A DNA stretch of 64,000 nt from Aurantiochytrium sp. KH105. Taxonomy: Eukaryota > Sar > Bigyra > Thraustochytrida > Thraustochytriidae. Every line of letters starts with the position of its first letter. Position 1 is the first letter of the stretch. The stretch is taken from positions 186,001 through 250,000 of the forward strand of contig BGKB01000042.1 of NCBI GenBank assembly GCA_003116975.1. Reading direction: 5' to 3'. The translations under genes and the position numbers were made by a program. The notes under the pieces are model-generated. The model ran no database searches and was not told where the DNA came from. It saw only the letters and a program-made list of their open reading frames with translations. Below, piece by piece: positions 1 to 12,088 of this stretch.

Positions 1-672
1 AGCGTGTTCGCCGTAGTGCCAGCCAACGGCCTGTGAGGCAAGCATTGTGCCACTGACGTATCCGCCGCCGTGAAAGTGGAGAAGCCACTTTAAAGGTTTT
101 TCGCGCGTTTGATGGGCGTGTGGCGTACGTTCGTGCCACATTCGGGCCTCATTGCGTTCTTCGGAGGAGACGGCGAGTCCGAGGTGTTTCTTGGCGTCGG
201 GGACAAGGCGTTTGGGGCAGACTGCCCGGCATGGTACGCCGTCTGCGACATAGTCAAAGGTTGTATATCCTGCCTTTTCCATGGCTTTGGCACTCGAGTA
301 GGCGACGAGCTCAAAGCCTCGGCGCATGTAGCGATAGTTTGTTTCGTCATGTTCGGCTGCGATTTGCAAGAACTCTGCAGCGCTCCGCACGCCGCTGTTG
401 ATGACTTCGGTAGCCCAAGGCATGCCCATATGCTCGGGCTCTCCACCGCGACGAACGCGCGCGATTGTGGCTGCTGCCGTGCCCCATGCAAAGTCTCTCG
501 CGGCGCCTGCAAAGAGCCACGTGCACGCCTCTGCGGAGGTCTGAACTCCGGCAAGCCTTCTCGCCGTGAACACCGCGACCATTGCGAGCGCCAAGCACGC
601 CATCTGCGCCATTCGCCCGCTCGCCGCGAGGGTCTCCATGACCGTCGCCGCTGCCGCCGTCGCCGCGCCCAT
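1..672 (-). CDS. Alpha/beta hydrolase, HSL-like (partial, runs off left edge)
   Basis: The minus frame is open from an ATG at 672 to the window edge and gives 224 residues. Near the visible end it reads WLLHFHGGGYVSGT. This is the HGGG oxyanion-hole motif of the hormone-sensitive-lipase group of alpha/beta hydrolases, which cleave carboxyl esters. The nucleophile (GxSxG) and the Asp/His would lie beyond the left edge. A second in-frame ATG at 639 is a possible start; a hydrophobic stretch near residues 20-35 (MACLALAMVAVF) suggests a membrane anchor or signal. No intron is needed in the visible part. The family is supported by one strong motif plus its position about 200 residues into the protein; the substrate is unknown. 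Confidence 0.72.
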   Translation of the reverse strand, partial: MGAATAAAATVMETLAASGRMAQMACLALAMVAVFTARRLAGVQTSAEACTWLFAGAARDFAWGTAAATIARVRRGGEPEHMGMPWATEVINSGVRSAAEFLQIAAEHDETNYRYMRRGFELVAYSSAKAMEKAGYTTFDYVADGVPCRAVCPKRLVPDAKKHLGLAVSSEERNEARMWHERTPHAHQTREKPLKWLLHFHGGGYVSGTMLASQAVGWHYGEHA

Positions 673-2116
673 ATGGGGCCGCGCGGGTCCGTACCGGTGT
701 CTGTCTCTCCGCCGCGAGGGCCTTTGCGCGCGGGCACGACCGCCTCTCTTTGCTTTTCCGACCGCGCGCCGTCGCACGAAGCGGGTTTGCTGCTCGCCCG
801 CGACACGGCGAGGCGTGGCGAGGCACGCACGGCTCGCACGGCCCGATTCTGGCTTGGCTTGGGCCTGGCACGACGCGGCGCGCGAGCTCGATGAGCGCCG
901 CGCGCTCCAAGTACCGCGGAGTCGTGACCACGGCAGGCTGCTCTGCCGCGCGTGCAGGCTGCCCACAGTTGCCGGTCGCTGTACCCCCTGGTAACGGTTG
1001 ACCGGCGCACGGCCCGGCCCGGCCCGGCCCGGCATGCCACGCCACGCCACGCCACGCCACGCCGCGCCGCGCCATGCCATCGCAGGCGCTGCAGCTCGCG
1101 TCGTGCAGAAGCGGCAGCCCGCGCGCTCGACTGGCGTGTGCTTGAAGACCGCGCGGACTGCGAGTCTGCCGGGGGCGGTGGAGGCAAGCCAGCGATTGCG
1201 CGATGACGTTTCGAGCACGGTAGTACTACTTATACTACCGTTTGAGAGGGTCCAGCCGGGGAGAGGCTGCTTGCTTGTTTGCTTGCCGACCGAGCTTTTT
1301 TCCCTGTTTCCTTCCATTCTTCATGCGTCGATGTGTCTTGGTTGCTCGAGCGACCAAGCGGTCGCTGTCGGTCGGTGCGGCTACGGCCCGTCGTCGGTCG
1401 ATCGGTCGCCGCTGCGACCCTCGATGGCGATGATCGTTCAGTCGGTCGTCGAGCTGGAAAATAACGCCAGGCTGCTCAGCTTGATTTGCCCTTCCCTACC
1501 CTGCGTTGTGTAGTACTCCTCGCTAGCCGTGCATGTGTATGCCACAGGTGGCAACTTGTGCGCGCGCCCGTCGCTCCGCTGCCACGTCTCCTTTGCGCGG
1601 GCCGCACCGCGCCTCCGTCCCGAGGTCTTTGGGCATCGAAAATCACGACGACGGACGCCCTGATCACCGAGATTCACTCATACATCCACCACCCACCCAC
1701 CCATTCATCCCTTTGCTCGCTTGGCCTCGGCATCGCCCCTCGCCGTCGCGCCGTGCCTCCGACCATTCCGGGGAAGGTAAAAGCAGCCTCGGACGGCTCG
1801 CCGGAGCGAAGGTCATGACGGTCGCCGTCGGAGGTGTGCTGGTTATGCACGGATGGGAGGAGATGGTCGAAGCAGCGAGGCGGAGCAGCCTGGGCGACCT
1901 TGCTGCAGCCAGCGCAGCAGCCTGGGCAGCAGCCTGCGGGTGGGGCGAAGGAAGACTGCGAGCTCGGAACAAGTGGAGAGAGCTTGTCTGCAAGCTGCAG
2001 AATGGGGACTGGGGGTGGGGTAAGGAAGGACTCGAGGCGAGCGTGGAGCGACGTCACCAAGCCTGACTGGCGGCAAGCAGCAATGTTTCCAGCGTGGTTA
2101 TGAGTGCATCGAGCAG
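673..2116. other. Gene-free GC-rich spacer
   Basis: The stretch upstream of the hydrolase start holds pentanucleotide runs, (ggccc)n about 1012-1032 and (gccac)n about 1036-1062, and a short run of ccaccc near 1688-1705. The open frames here are rich in Arg, Ala and Pro in several frames at once, as expected from composition alone. I see no supported gene. Confidence 0.5.
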
Positions 2117-2349
2117 TCAAGCTAGGATTTGTTGCTGTTGGCAGGATGTAAACGGGGGGCAAGAATGAATCGACGCAAGTGGTATGGATTGTAAACAAGA
2201 AGGAAGGGAGAGTCCAAAGCAAAGAAGTGGGTCAATCAAACTAGACTTTGTTGGCAGGATGTAAACGGGGGGCAAGAATGAATCGACGCAAGTGGTATGG
2301 ATTACAAACAAGAAGGAAGGGAGAGTTTTTAAAGCAAAGAAGTGGGTCA
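2117..2349. repeat. Two-copy direct tandem repeat, ~116 bp
   Basis: Copy 1 (about 2117-2233) and copy 2 (about 2234-2349) share the core ggcaggatgtaaacgggg and the following aagaatgaatcgacgcaag, with a few substitutions and a small length difference. The second copy ends just 3' of the eS25 stop codon, so the array sits in the downstream flank of that gene. Confidence 0.8.
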
Positions 2350-2364
2350 CTGTGTTATTCGGGT

Positions 2365-2688
2365 TTAAGCCTGAGGGGTACGAGTGAAGATCCACTGCTT
2401 CTGGTGGTGCACGATGGGCTTGATGAGGCCCTGGTTCTGGAGCTCGAGAATGGCTCGCCGCGCAAGGGAGCCGTTGATCTTGAGACGCTCCACAACAGTG
2501 GCGACGGAAATAAGCTTCATCTTAGGCACATCAGTGAGGAGCTTCTCGTAAGCAGGCTTCTCAAAGAGGACGGCGTTGAAGGCCTTCTCGCGGACCTTGC
2601 CCTTGGCCCACTTCTTCTTCTTGCCCTTGTTGCCACCGGCCATAGCGGCCTTGGCCTTGGCCTCCTTCGTCTTTTGCTGCTTGACCGC
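2365..2688 (-). CDS. RPS25: 40S ribosomal protein eS25 (first codons in an upstream exon)
   Basis: The frame encodes the small-subunit protein eS25, which sits near the head of the 40S subunit. The core reads KKKKWAKGKVREK, then LKINGSLARRAILEL and GLIKPIVHHQKQWIFTR, the conserved eS25 winged-helix region. An ATG at 2643 could start the protein. However, the frame continues upstream as AVKQQKTKEAKAKAA and is preceded by a good acceptor (ttttatag at 2689-2696). That matches the usual eS25 N-terminus, PPKQQ..KAAK..AL in yeast. I therefore take 2688 as the start of the last exon and infer a tiny first exon carrying the ATG, which I could not place. The stop is TAA at 2365-2367. Confidence 0.9.
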   Translation of the reverse strand, partial: AVKQQKTKEAKAKAAMAGGNKGKKKKWAKGKVREKAFNAVLFEKPAYEKLLTDVPKMKLISVATVVERLKINGSLARRAILELQNQGLIKPIVHHQKQWIFTRTPQA

Positions 2689-2778
2689 CTATAAAAATCA
2701 AAGTAGAATAGCAAAGCAAAGCAAAGCGCAACATATGTCAGTCTTCCTGCCGGCCGCCTCGAATAACCACGCGCAACA

Positions 2779-2809
<31 letters not shown>

Positions 2810-3312
2810 TTCTCCAGCGTTTCTAGGCGCAGATTGAACGGGTTGATGGAGGTGTCCGTCGCACCACACGATCAGCAAACGCTCCATCTGCTAGACTTTT
2901 CTCCAAATCAAGACCGTCTCTGCTGCTAATGAAGCTGCTGATAAAGTAGCGCTGATCATCTCCACCCCGTACGCCTCCCCGCTTCCCTTGCCGTCCGCAG
3001 CCGCGTCGTCAAGCGCCGTCGCCGTCCTGGCGCAGCTCGCGTGCGCGCCATCCATGCCGCCGCCGCGCCATGCACGCCTGCATCGTCCAGGCCCGCGTGC
3101 GTCGCGCCGTCTTGGCGTCTTCGCGGGCGGGACGCCGTCCTCGCTCTCCTCCGCTGCGCCCTCTCCGCGCGCAGCGCCTCCGCCGACGCCGCCACGTACC
3201 ATGGTGCCGCGTAGACAAGCGTCGCGTCTTGTCCGAGTCTCCTTCGAGGGTCTGCTGCTCCCCGCGGCGCGCTCGCGGCCTCTCCTTTGCGGCCCTTGCC
3301 GCGCCTTTGCCG

Positions 3313-3492
3313 CACTGTGCGCGCCGCTTTGCCCCACTTGCGCGGCCCCTTTGCCCACTTGCGCCCGCGCCCCGCCTACTCCGCTACGCCCCGCTCGCGC
3401 GCCCGGGCCCCATTCCGCACTTGCGCGCCAGATACCCCACTTGCCGCGCCGCGCATAACCCACTGTGCGCGCCCCGCGCCGCGCACTTGCGC
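3313..3492. promoter_or_regulatory. Cluster of CACTTGCGC-type motifs upstream of eS25
   Basis: At least six close variants of CCCACTTGCGCG / CACTGTGCGC occur within 180 bp (near 3313, 3334, 3355, 3417, 3437, 3459 and 3484). They lie 0.6-0.8 kb upstream of the eS25 exon. The same core in reverse orientation appears three times upstream of the MYB gene at 57544-57604. A transcription-factor or core-promoter site is an inference from recurrence alone. Confidence 0.35.
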
Positions 3493-3721
3493 CCGGTCCC
3501 CGCGTTACCCGCCACTCATTGCCGCACCAGTCGTGCCCCACCGGACTATTGTACCCTAACCCTAGCTTTGGGCCTTTTGCGCGGTGTGCGCAACGCAGTA
3601 AGGACAAGGAAGGGGTGGAACGCGGGGAACTACGAGAAGACAGCCAGAAGAGGTTGGTTGGCGACATTGGGAAGGGGTGGAGGATTGATTTGGGGGAAAT
3701 GTTTGCAGTTGCGGGCGAGAA

Positions 3722-4103
3722 GGAAAGGATTGGGGGCGTTCAAGGCGAGGCAAGGTTTTCAAGGCAAGGTAGGGCAAGGCAAGGCAAGGCAATTTGTTTT
3801 TGGCTTGCATGGCTAGGGCAATCTCGATATTTACAATTCGCAACCTCAACGCACGAGCAAAGACGTCGGCAAGAAGAATTTGAGAAAATGAATGAGCGCT
3901 CAGATTTCACGAAGAGAAGATCGGCAAACTTGAAGTGTTTGGAGTTGCAGGCAACAAGGATATGATTAGGAAGGGGTGTTCAAGGCAAGGCAAGATGATG
4001 TTGGCTTGCATGGCTAGGACAATCTCACATCGTCAATGCACAAGCAAAGACGTCAGCACGAAAAAATTGAAAAAGTTAATGAGCGCTCAGATTCTATGAA
4101 AAA
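3722..4103. repeat. Diverged two-copy duplication
   Basis: The segment with ggcttgcatggctaggg about 3798-3917 recurs about 4003-4103. In both copies it is preceded by a gttcaaggcaaggc-like run and followed by gcaaagacgtc and aatgagcgctcagatt. Identity is moderate with several indels, so the duplication is old. Confidence 0.65.
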
Positions 4104-4974
4104 ATTGTTCGGTAAAGTTGTTTTTGTGTGCTTGAAAATGGCTCCGGGAAAGGAATACCTTTTTGAAATCGACATTATCAACCTCTGCCGCGTCCTTTCC
4201 AGGTACATGAATTGGCAGGACTTACAGCAGCATCAACATCACATCGAGCAGCTGGCCTTCATTTGTGGACCTTTGAGAAGATCCGTACAAGCCAAGATGC
4301 TTTAAGGTCCACCCCGAGGAAATTTGAGGTTTTCAACGGCGCTTTCGCTACATCGCTCAGTCATAAGGTGATCTCCAGCAGCACAAATTACACCAACGTC
4401 AAGTTAGAGTGATCAAAAGACGTCAAAGATGAGACCATTTGCATGACGAAGAAAGTGTTGCGAGAAGTTGTGTTTGTGCTTTTCAGCCAGAAGCACGCCC
4501 ATTGCACCTCGTGTGCACTTTGAATCTGCTTGTGCGTGGATGCTATAGCAGTTTACCACCTGGTGTCAAGGTGATGGGTAGCTCATCGTGACGAGCATCG
4601 TCGATTAAGTTAACCTCGAACTTTCGTTCCGTGTGCTAAAAAAATTGATCTAGGTGCAACACAATTTCCTTGAAATCAATCGAGCACAACAGATCGCTTG
4701 GCCATAGAGTCTTTTGCTGTTTCGAGAGCGCGCGCTCGTCGCAGGCACCGCACGCTGCCGGCTGCGTCGTCATCTGGGATGGATCCGTAAAGTGAATAAA
4801 GGCAAAAATAACAAGGCAAGGCACGGGAAGGGAAGAAAAAAGATCCAGGTTTCTCGACGACTTGCCGAGGCGCAGTCATTCATTCACCTATTTGCGCGGG
4901 GTCGCGGCGGAGGAGACGCGAAGCAGCGCGCTCGGGCGCACGCGCAGCAAGGGCAGCACGTCGCGCCAGGAACC

Positions 4975-5962
4975 ATGTCGTACGGCGAGGTGCGTTTAGC
5001 GTCGGGCAGAGACAGGACACGAAAGAGAAAAGGGGAATTGAAGGACTGACGATGAAGACTTGGGTACGCGGGGCGGCTTACGCGACGTGACGGGGGCGGC
5101 GGTGACGGCGCAGCTCGTAGTCGTGCTCGGGGACTTGCACATCCCACACAGAGCGTCGATCATCCCGGAGAACTTTCAAAAGATGCTGATTCCGAACAAG
5201 ACGCAACACGTGCTGTGCACGGGAAACGTTTGCACCAAGGAGCAGTACGAGTTCCTGCGATCGCTGGCCCCAAGTGTGCACGTTGTGCGAGGAGACATGG
5301 ACGAGGTAGGTTCACGTTCGTTTGGCGTCGTTGATCTAGGAAAGCTTGTGCAGCAATCTCACATACGAACGACGTCATGTTGCATTTTTTGCCCGCTCGA
5401 CACACATGATGCTTTTTTTTTGCCCGCTCGACACGCATTCTGCAATTTTTGCTCGCTCGACACAGCTGCCGACGCTTCCGGAGGACGCGGTCGTCCGCAT
5501 TGGCGATTTCAAGATTGGCGTCTGTCATGGCCATCAAGTTGTTCCTTGGGGGGATCTGGAGAGCTTGGCATGCTATGCGCGACAGCTCGATGTGGACATT
5601 TTAATTTCGGGCCACACGCACCGCAACTCGACCGTGGAGCACGAGGGCCGCTTCTATGTGAACCCAGGATCTATCACGGGCGCCGAGAACGGCTTTACAG
5701 AGTACGTGTAGACCTTGTTGTATGAATGAAGGATCGAGTGGAATGGAATGATGAAAAAGAGAGCGTCGAGACGTGTTAGGTTGTCAAGGGTATGCGTTTC
5801 TGTATGTGATATTGACAAGGCTAACGTGGACTTATTTGCTTGCACAGGAATGTATCGCCAAGCTTCATCTGTTTGAGCATCAAGGGCAACGTTGCGACAA
5901 CCTATGTATACGAGATGGTGGAGGGTGAGGTCAAGATCCAAAAGGTCAAGTTCACCAAGTAG
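4975..5962 (+). CDS. VPS29: Retromer subunit VPS29 (four exons)
   Basis: VPS29 is the metallophosphoesterase-fold subunit of the retromer, which recycles cargo from endosomes to the Golgi. The exons are 4975-4989, 5114-5305, 5466-5701 and 5848-5962, all with GT-AG borders; together they give 558 nt and 185 residues, the family's usual length. The protein starts [18 protein letters not shown], followed by [48 protein letters not shown] and NPGSITGA. The phosphoesterase metal-site motifs GDLH, GDMDE and GHTH are present, although VPS29 is generally regarded as a scaffold rather than an enzyme. The tiny first exon mirrors the start of the longer human isoform. The frame is exact across all three introns. 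Confidence 0.96.
5371..5465 (+). repeat. Three imperfect repeats in VPS29 intron 2, ending at the acceptor
   Basis: The unit is a T-tract followed by GCCCGCTCGACAC. It occurs near 5388-5403, 5412-5434 and 5445-5463, and the last copy forms the polypyrimidine tract and acceptor (ctcgacacag) of the intron. The upstream copies carry C or A where the final copy has AG, so only the last is a canonical acceptor. Confidence 0.6.
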
Positions 5963-6586
5963 TAGCAATGTAGAAGCGAATAAACCGGTAAAAGCCAAGC
6001 ACGCGTGTATACATCAGCACTTGTCGCATCGCAACGGAAACTCTCGATGGCGGCGGGGTCATTTAGCCATGGTCCATCCAACCCTTTGACCGCGATTGAG
6101 GCAGAGGTGCAAATTCTCTTGCCGCGGCAGAGTAAAAGAAGTCGACCGCAGCCGCGTTCCCTTGCCGATCCTCTCCGCACTGGCTGTCTTGCCGCCGCTT
6201 ACGTCTGCTCTGTCTACGCTGTCTCGCTGCTGCGCTGCAGGAAGTTGTGCGATGCGTTCTTTCCAGGGCCCCTCGAGATTTTTGCGCGAGATTCTCGAGC
6301 TTCATGCGACTTTGAAGCCCAGCATGCCAACATGGTTATGAGTGCCGCGGAGACTGGCCTGGTGAGTGAGGCTTGTGGCACTGATCGAGCCTCTTCCCCT
6401 CACCCCACCACCAACAAGAGCCTCCGGGCGAGGCTTTCAAGCGTTGTCCTGATTTCTAAGCAAGCTTCCCATCTCGTTTCGGTCCCCAGACCGCCCCGGG
6501 TAAGAGCGAGAACCACTCTTCGGTCAGGGTGGATTGGTTGATTCCTCCCGCGCGGTGCAGGTGCACGACCGGAAGCACGCTTACGT

Positions 6587-6620
<34 letters not shown>

Positions 6621-9600
6621 CAGCCCGCACCATAAGCGAGTAAGCAAGCTGGCAAGCCAGCAAGCAAGCAGGCGCTCCCGGACCGCTTCAAGAGCATGGA
6701 GCTCTGGTGCTACCTCGGCCTCCCTCGGCGAGGCGAGGCGTCGCGACGAGTCGGGTCGGGTCGAGGCGAGACGAGTCGTCGTGCAGCGCGGCGGCCAGGG
6801 AGCCTTTTTTTGAAGCTCATGTCATGCGCGTCCCACGGCCGCAGCCGCGTGGGACTCGCAGTCGCGCCGCGCGACGCTCCTCGCTCCCCTCGCGTGCCTT
6901 CCGGTCAGCCTGCCGCCGACCGCGCGGCGCGCTCGGGTCTCGGCCTCGCCGCCCGCACGGCATCGCACCTCAGCGCATCTCGCAGCGCATCGCATCGCAT
7001 CGCATCTGCCGCGGGTCCCGGACCAGAACGCGGCGCCGTGCGGCATCGCGACTCAAGACCGCCGGCCCAGCACGCACGAGAAGAGCGGCGCGAAAATCTA
7101 GCACCAGCCGGAGCTGGCTAGTTGTGCACAGCAGCTTTCGGTCGCGAGCGTTCGCGAGACTCGCGGAAGCGGGCCTGGAGGTCGGCACTCGGCGAGGCTG
7201 GCCGGCGCTTTGTTCGGGTTAGAGGTTCGCTGGTTATGATTGTTTGCCTGTTTATGTGGGCCGTTCGTTTGGGTCGTCGCGCACGCAAGGCGCATGGCTG
7301 GCGAGGCGAGGGATATTATGATGAGTTCGTGCTCCGGGCTTGTTTCTGGGCGGCGAGCGCGGCGTTCCATGGATCCCTCGCTCGCACGGATGTGATCGAA
7401 CGAATGGACGATCGAACGAAGGATCGAAGGATCGAACGAATGAACGATCGAACGAAGAGGCCTTGCAGTGCGGTGTGTTCTTTCTTGCCTTCTTCTCTTG
7501 TTTCATTTGTTTCTTTCTGCCGGACTGCTCTTCCACAGTCTCGGCAGCGCGCCGCGCGGGGGGCACGCGGGGAGAGTCGCGCGTGCAAAGACACCGCCGC
7601 GAAATCGCCCCTCCCCCCCCACCTCCGCCCCGTCTCCCCTGCGTTCTGCCGCCGCCGCAGCTGCGGGCGCGTGTGGGCCAGTGGGACAGACGGACACAGA
7701 CGCTCGGCGCACACCGTCCAGTGGTGTGTCGGCGAAAGGCAGAGGCGAGGTGGGGGGAGCGGGAGAGAGAATAGTAGCAGGGCAGATTGCGTTCACATTT
7801 TCCCCTTCTAGTATACTACGTCTCCGCGCCAATCAGAAGCCTTCTGCCCGGTTCTGCATCTATCTATCTTTTGCCCTCGTCCGGCGCGACTCTTGAACAA
7901 TCAAAATCCCTCGCGGGCCGATAAAAGTCGATCCCTCGCGCGCGCGCGCGCTCGCTTTTTCATGTATACACCTACGGCGGTGTGCTCGCGGTGCACGAGG
8001 GCGAGGTTAGGACGAGTTTTCGGGGCTCGGTGTCTGGGCCAGATGATGCGGTTTTTCCCGCTATTGCTGGCGCGGTTTGACCGATTCTCTTTCCTGGAAA
8101 CGCTACTTACTGGAGTGGCTGCTGGCTGCAGGGCGCGCGCGTGTAAGTACGTGTGTATTATACCGCACGCGCGGTGTGGCGGATGTAAAGCGCCGGGAAG
8201 GAATGGCACCGGGTTTACTAGCGCGCAAAAAAGGTTGGCGACTGCGACGAGAATCCGTGCCGAGAACAGATGATCAGAATTAAAGGGGTGGACATCGATC
8301 GATCGCCTCTCGCGGCTTGCTTCGAGCGCGCGATGGGTGGAATGGATGGATCGAGCGGCCGCGCGTCGTCGTCGGACGGCCCGCACGTCGTGCACGTGCG
8401 TGAATTCATGCTCGTGGCATTGTACATCCCTCCCTCCGTCCCTCGCTCGCTCGCTCGCTCCCTCCCAGGCGCGCGTGCCCCGCGGCTCCGACGCGCGCAA
8501 GCCCAGCTCAAGCCAGCCCGCGCGATCCCCGCGTCGAGGCGAGGCGAGGCGAGGCGAGGCGAGGCGAGGCGAGGCGTCGCTGTCGAGCGCGCGAGGTTCG
8601 CGAGGCGCCGCACGTGTTTGATCCGAATCAAGAGCTCGCAGAAGACAAGCTAAGCCAAGCCGAGCCGAGCCAAGCAAAAACTCGCGCCAAAGCCAGACCT
8701 CGCGCTCGCTGCAGCGTCCGCATGCCGATTCTGGGCGAGCGCGGGCGAGGAGCGGCCAGCGAGGGGAAGGAACGAACGAACGGGGCTCGCGCCGCAGGAA
8801 GGAGCGGGAGGGCCAGGTTTGGTTGGGATAGTTTGGGAAGGGCTATGGGGCAAGCACGTGCCGCGGTGCTCTGAAAAGGAGATGACGTGGCCGATGACGA
8901 TGGTCGATTGACGTTGATTGGATTGATCGATCGAAGCGATCGATCGAGCGATCGATCGATCGGTGGAGCAGCCAGCACGGATGCGTCCGGGCCTGACCTG
9001 GCTGGCGACTGCTTTGGTGTGACGTGTCCTGTCCTGGTCTGGCGTGTCCCGGCCTCTTGCGTCGTGTCCTTGCCAGCCAGGTGAAGAACCAAAGCCTTCT
9101 CTCTATTCACTGTAGAGCCACGAAGAATGAATGGATGAATGAATGAAAGCAGGCTACGAAGCGTCTGGCGGCTTCTCGCTTCGCGATCGTTGGGCTCGTT
9201 CTGCACAGTGGCCAGTGGCCTGTGTCTGGCAGCCCCAACAGGACGCGGGAAACGGCCATCGAAGCGCCATCTTGGCGATGGCGGCGCGGCAGGATGGATG
9301 GCCACGTGGACGGATGGATGGATGGATGGATGTCTCTCGTGCCCTCTGTCTGTCCGAAGCCGCGTCAAGCTGTGATCGGCGCCCCGCCCTGCGCCCCTCC
9401 CCATCGCGGTCCTGCGGGAAGGTACTGTGTAGTGGGCGTAGGGGAGGAAGGACAAAACAAGCATTACGCAAAAAGGGGACCGATGTATGGATGGATGAAT
9501 GGGTGGCCGAGCGCGCGCCCAGCAGCAGCCCGCGCTGCGCTCGCTCCCTTGCGCGCGACAGCGACCAACCACGCCCGACCCGACTCAACCCGACGCAGCT

Positions 9601-10314
9601 GCAGCGACGTGCGTGGCGACAGACTGGCTGATTGGCTGCTTGACTGACTGACTAACTGACTGCGAGGAGCTCGCTCACTCAGCTGCAGTTGGCGAAAGGT
9701 CTGCTCGCGGCAGCGCCGGAAGGAAGGGGGAGACGAAAGGAGAGAGGGAGGAGGTTCGTCCACCCACAGCGCGCAGAGGAGGCTGCTCGCGCGTGTGCGC
9801 AACCGAGTATTATGATTGACCTGCGAAAGACCCGCCTCGCCCCGGTCCGAGGCTCGAGCCGCCAGGAAGCGCAGTCGAGCGCCGAGACGCAGAGCGCACG
9901 CTCGCTTGGCCAGCCCAGAATCGCGTCGCCTCGCCTCGCTTCGAGTTGAGCTGACTCGAGTCGACTTGTGCTGTCAATTGGCTCGCTCGATCGATTGATT
10001 CATCGATCGCCAGGTCGGTTGGTCCGCGTGTCGGTTGGTCCAAGCGAGGCTGGTCTGCGCCTGCTGCTGCTTATTTTATTCTTTCTTTCCTTTCTTCCCT
10101 CGGGGGGCCCTTCAAATGCGGCTTTACTACTTCGTACCTCTCACTTCCTCGCCTAATTTCCTCGTCTGGAGCTCCTGGCCTCGCAGCCACGCGTGCGTCA
10201 GCGAGAGACGGACGTGCGGCGCAGGTCGAGTTCTTGATTCTATCTGCAGCGCATGCAGTACAATCCCCTCGCTGCAGTGCAGTGCAGTGCTTGCTTCTGT
10301 TGGTTCTGTTGGTC

Positions 10315-10360
<46 letters not shown>

Positions 10361-12041
10361 TTGGCTTGGCTCGTGCGGGCGGTGACCGTTGATCTTGATC
10401 ATTAAAATTTCTTCTCGCGCAAGATCGCCGCGCGGTTAGACGCTCGCGCGCTCGCGACAACGTCTGCGCGAGGCGGCTCGAGCGGACGCGGACCCGCGTA
10501 AGCACGCTGCGGGTCCGAGTCCGGGTCCGGGTCCGGGTCCGCGGAGAAGCTTAAATATCAAGGCGTTAGTTCGTATTCAGGCTGCGATAGACGTTGAGCC
10601 GCACGCACGCGGGGACGGACGCGGTTGGAGCGGCGGCGGCGACGCGACGCCTGCAGCTGCCTGCCTGCCTGCCTGCCTGCCTGCCGGTCGGAGCTACAAC
10701 GCCTAGCGCAGGAGTCGAGAAGCCAAGCCACGTGCCGCGGTCTCTTTCCTGGAATCGCATTTCGGGGGTCGATCGATCTTCAAAGGGGAAAGAGTGGGAG
10801 AATGAATGAATGATTGAGAATGGGACGAATGAATGGGTGGTTGGAAGGCCGCTGCCGCCCGTGCCGCCGCGGTCTCTAAACAAGAACCTGGACGTGCAAA
10901 GCATCTCGACTCGACCGTGGCGCTGTTGGCTTGACGCGCATGCATGCTGCAGCTGCGTTCTTCGCAGCCGCAGCCGCAGCAGCTAGATGGTCCTGCTGGG
11001 TCCTGACGCCGCCGCGGCGCGAGGCAGCGAACAGCGAGAAGCGCAGCGAACAGCGAGAAGCGCGCAGCGGCAGAGATCATTCGCCCGGGCCGCCATCGCG
11101 ACGAAGGCGTAGTTGATTATTTATGTGGGCGAGAGAGCCGGGTCCCCCCGCCTATCTCCAACAGTACGGAGTCTGCGGGATTGCTTCGCGCGGCCAGCTT
11201 TGCGTCTGCGGGCGGCCCGCATGAAGCCGGGCAGGCGAGCGCGGGCGGCGGCGCTTCTCGCGCGCTCGCTCGCTTCTTCGCCGCTGCCGCTCGCTCCGTC
11301 GCCGGGGCGATTTTGAGGCGAGGCCGGGACAGTATAGCAAGCGGACAGCCGTCCAGCGCGCGCGGTCTCGCGGCGGGTCACCAGAGCGAGGCCTCCGCCG
11401 GCGGCCGTGCCGCTGGCTAGCTCGCCGCGCGCGGCGGCGGGGCCGCACAGGGCTGGAGAAAATTCCGGCCCCGGGCGGGCCTGCCAGGTCCCCGCAGCTG
11501 GCTGGTGCGGGTCCGGGGCGACCGCCTGCGAGGGGAGGAATAAGCGGGCGGGTCTGACACCCGCCCCTGCGCTGCGGTAGATGGGCTAGCTGCGGAAAAG
11601 CAGCCAGCGTCCTCCAGAAGAAAAGCTGGGCAGGCCCCCGCAGCGGAGGCCTTTGCTCAGGCAGCCAGGGCAGCCAGCTCGCCCCGATCCCGCTCCCGCT
11701 CCCGCGCCCCGGGCAGACTCAGTCAGCCTGGCGGGGCGGCGCTGAGCGCGTGGCCGCGGCAGCGCTTGCGCGACCTCGCGGCGCGCCGCGGAAGCGCCCC
11801 AGAGAGAGACCAGGCCGGTCGCGGCTGCGGCAGCCGCTGCCGGCCGGCGCAGGATGCGCTGCAGCTGGCTAGCTTCCCGCGGGCGCGGAGGAGGCGCCGG
11901 CGCAGCTAGAGAGAGAGAGAGAGAGAGAGAGAGAAGGAGAGACGGAGGAACTCGCCGCGGGCCGCCATGCTGCTCGGAGTGCGGGGCGGAGCGGCGACCA
12001 GCCCGCTGTGGGATAATAGGCAGCGAGCTGTGGTTGAAGGG

Positions 12042-12088
<47 letters not shown>

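Larger units (their letters stand above)
2689..4974. other. Intergenic region between eS25 and VPS29
   Basis: This holds the 5' flank of eS25 (with (gcaaa)n at 2711-2727 and (ct)n about 2784-2808), a very GC-rich block at 2960-3540, AAGGC-type pentamer runs at 3739-3795, and an AT-richer part with degenerate duplications. The open reading frame at 4036-4305 (89 residues) has no recognisable domain and overlaps a duplicated segment, so I do not call it a gene. Confidence 0.5.

Noticed and set aside
8628-9572. 314-residue minus-strand frame
   Set aside because: Built of HPSIHPSI and similar microsatellite translations, with no domain and no start context.
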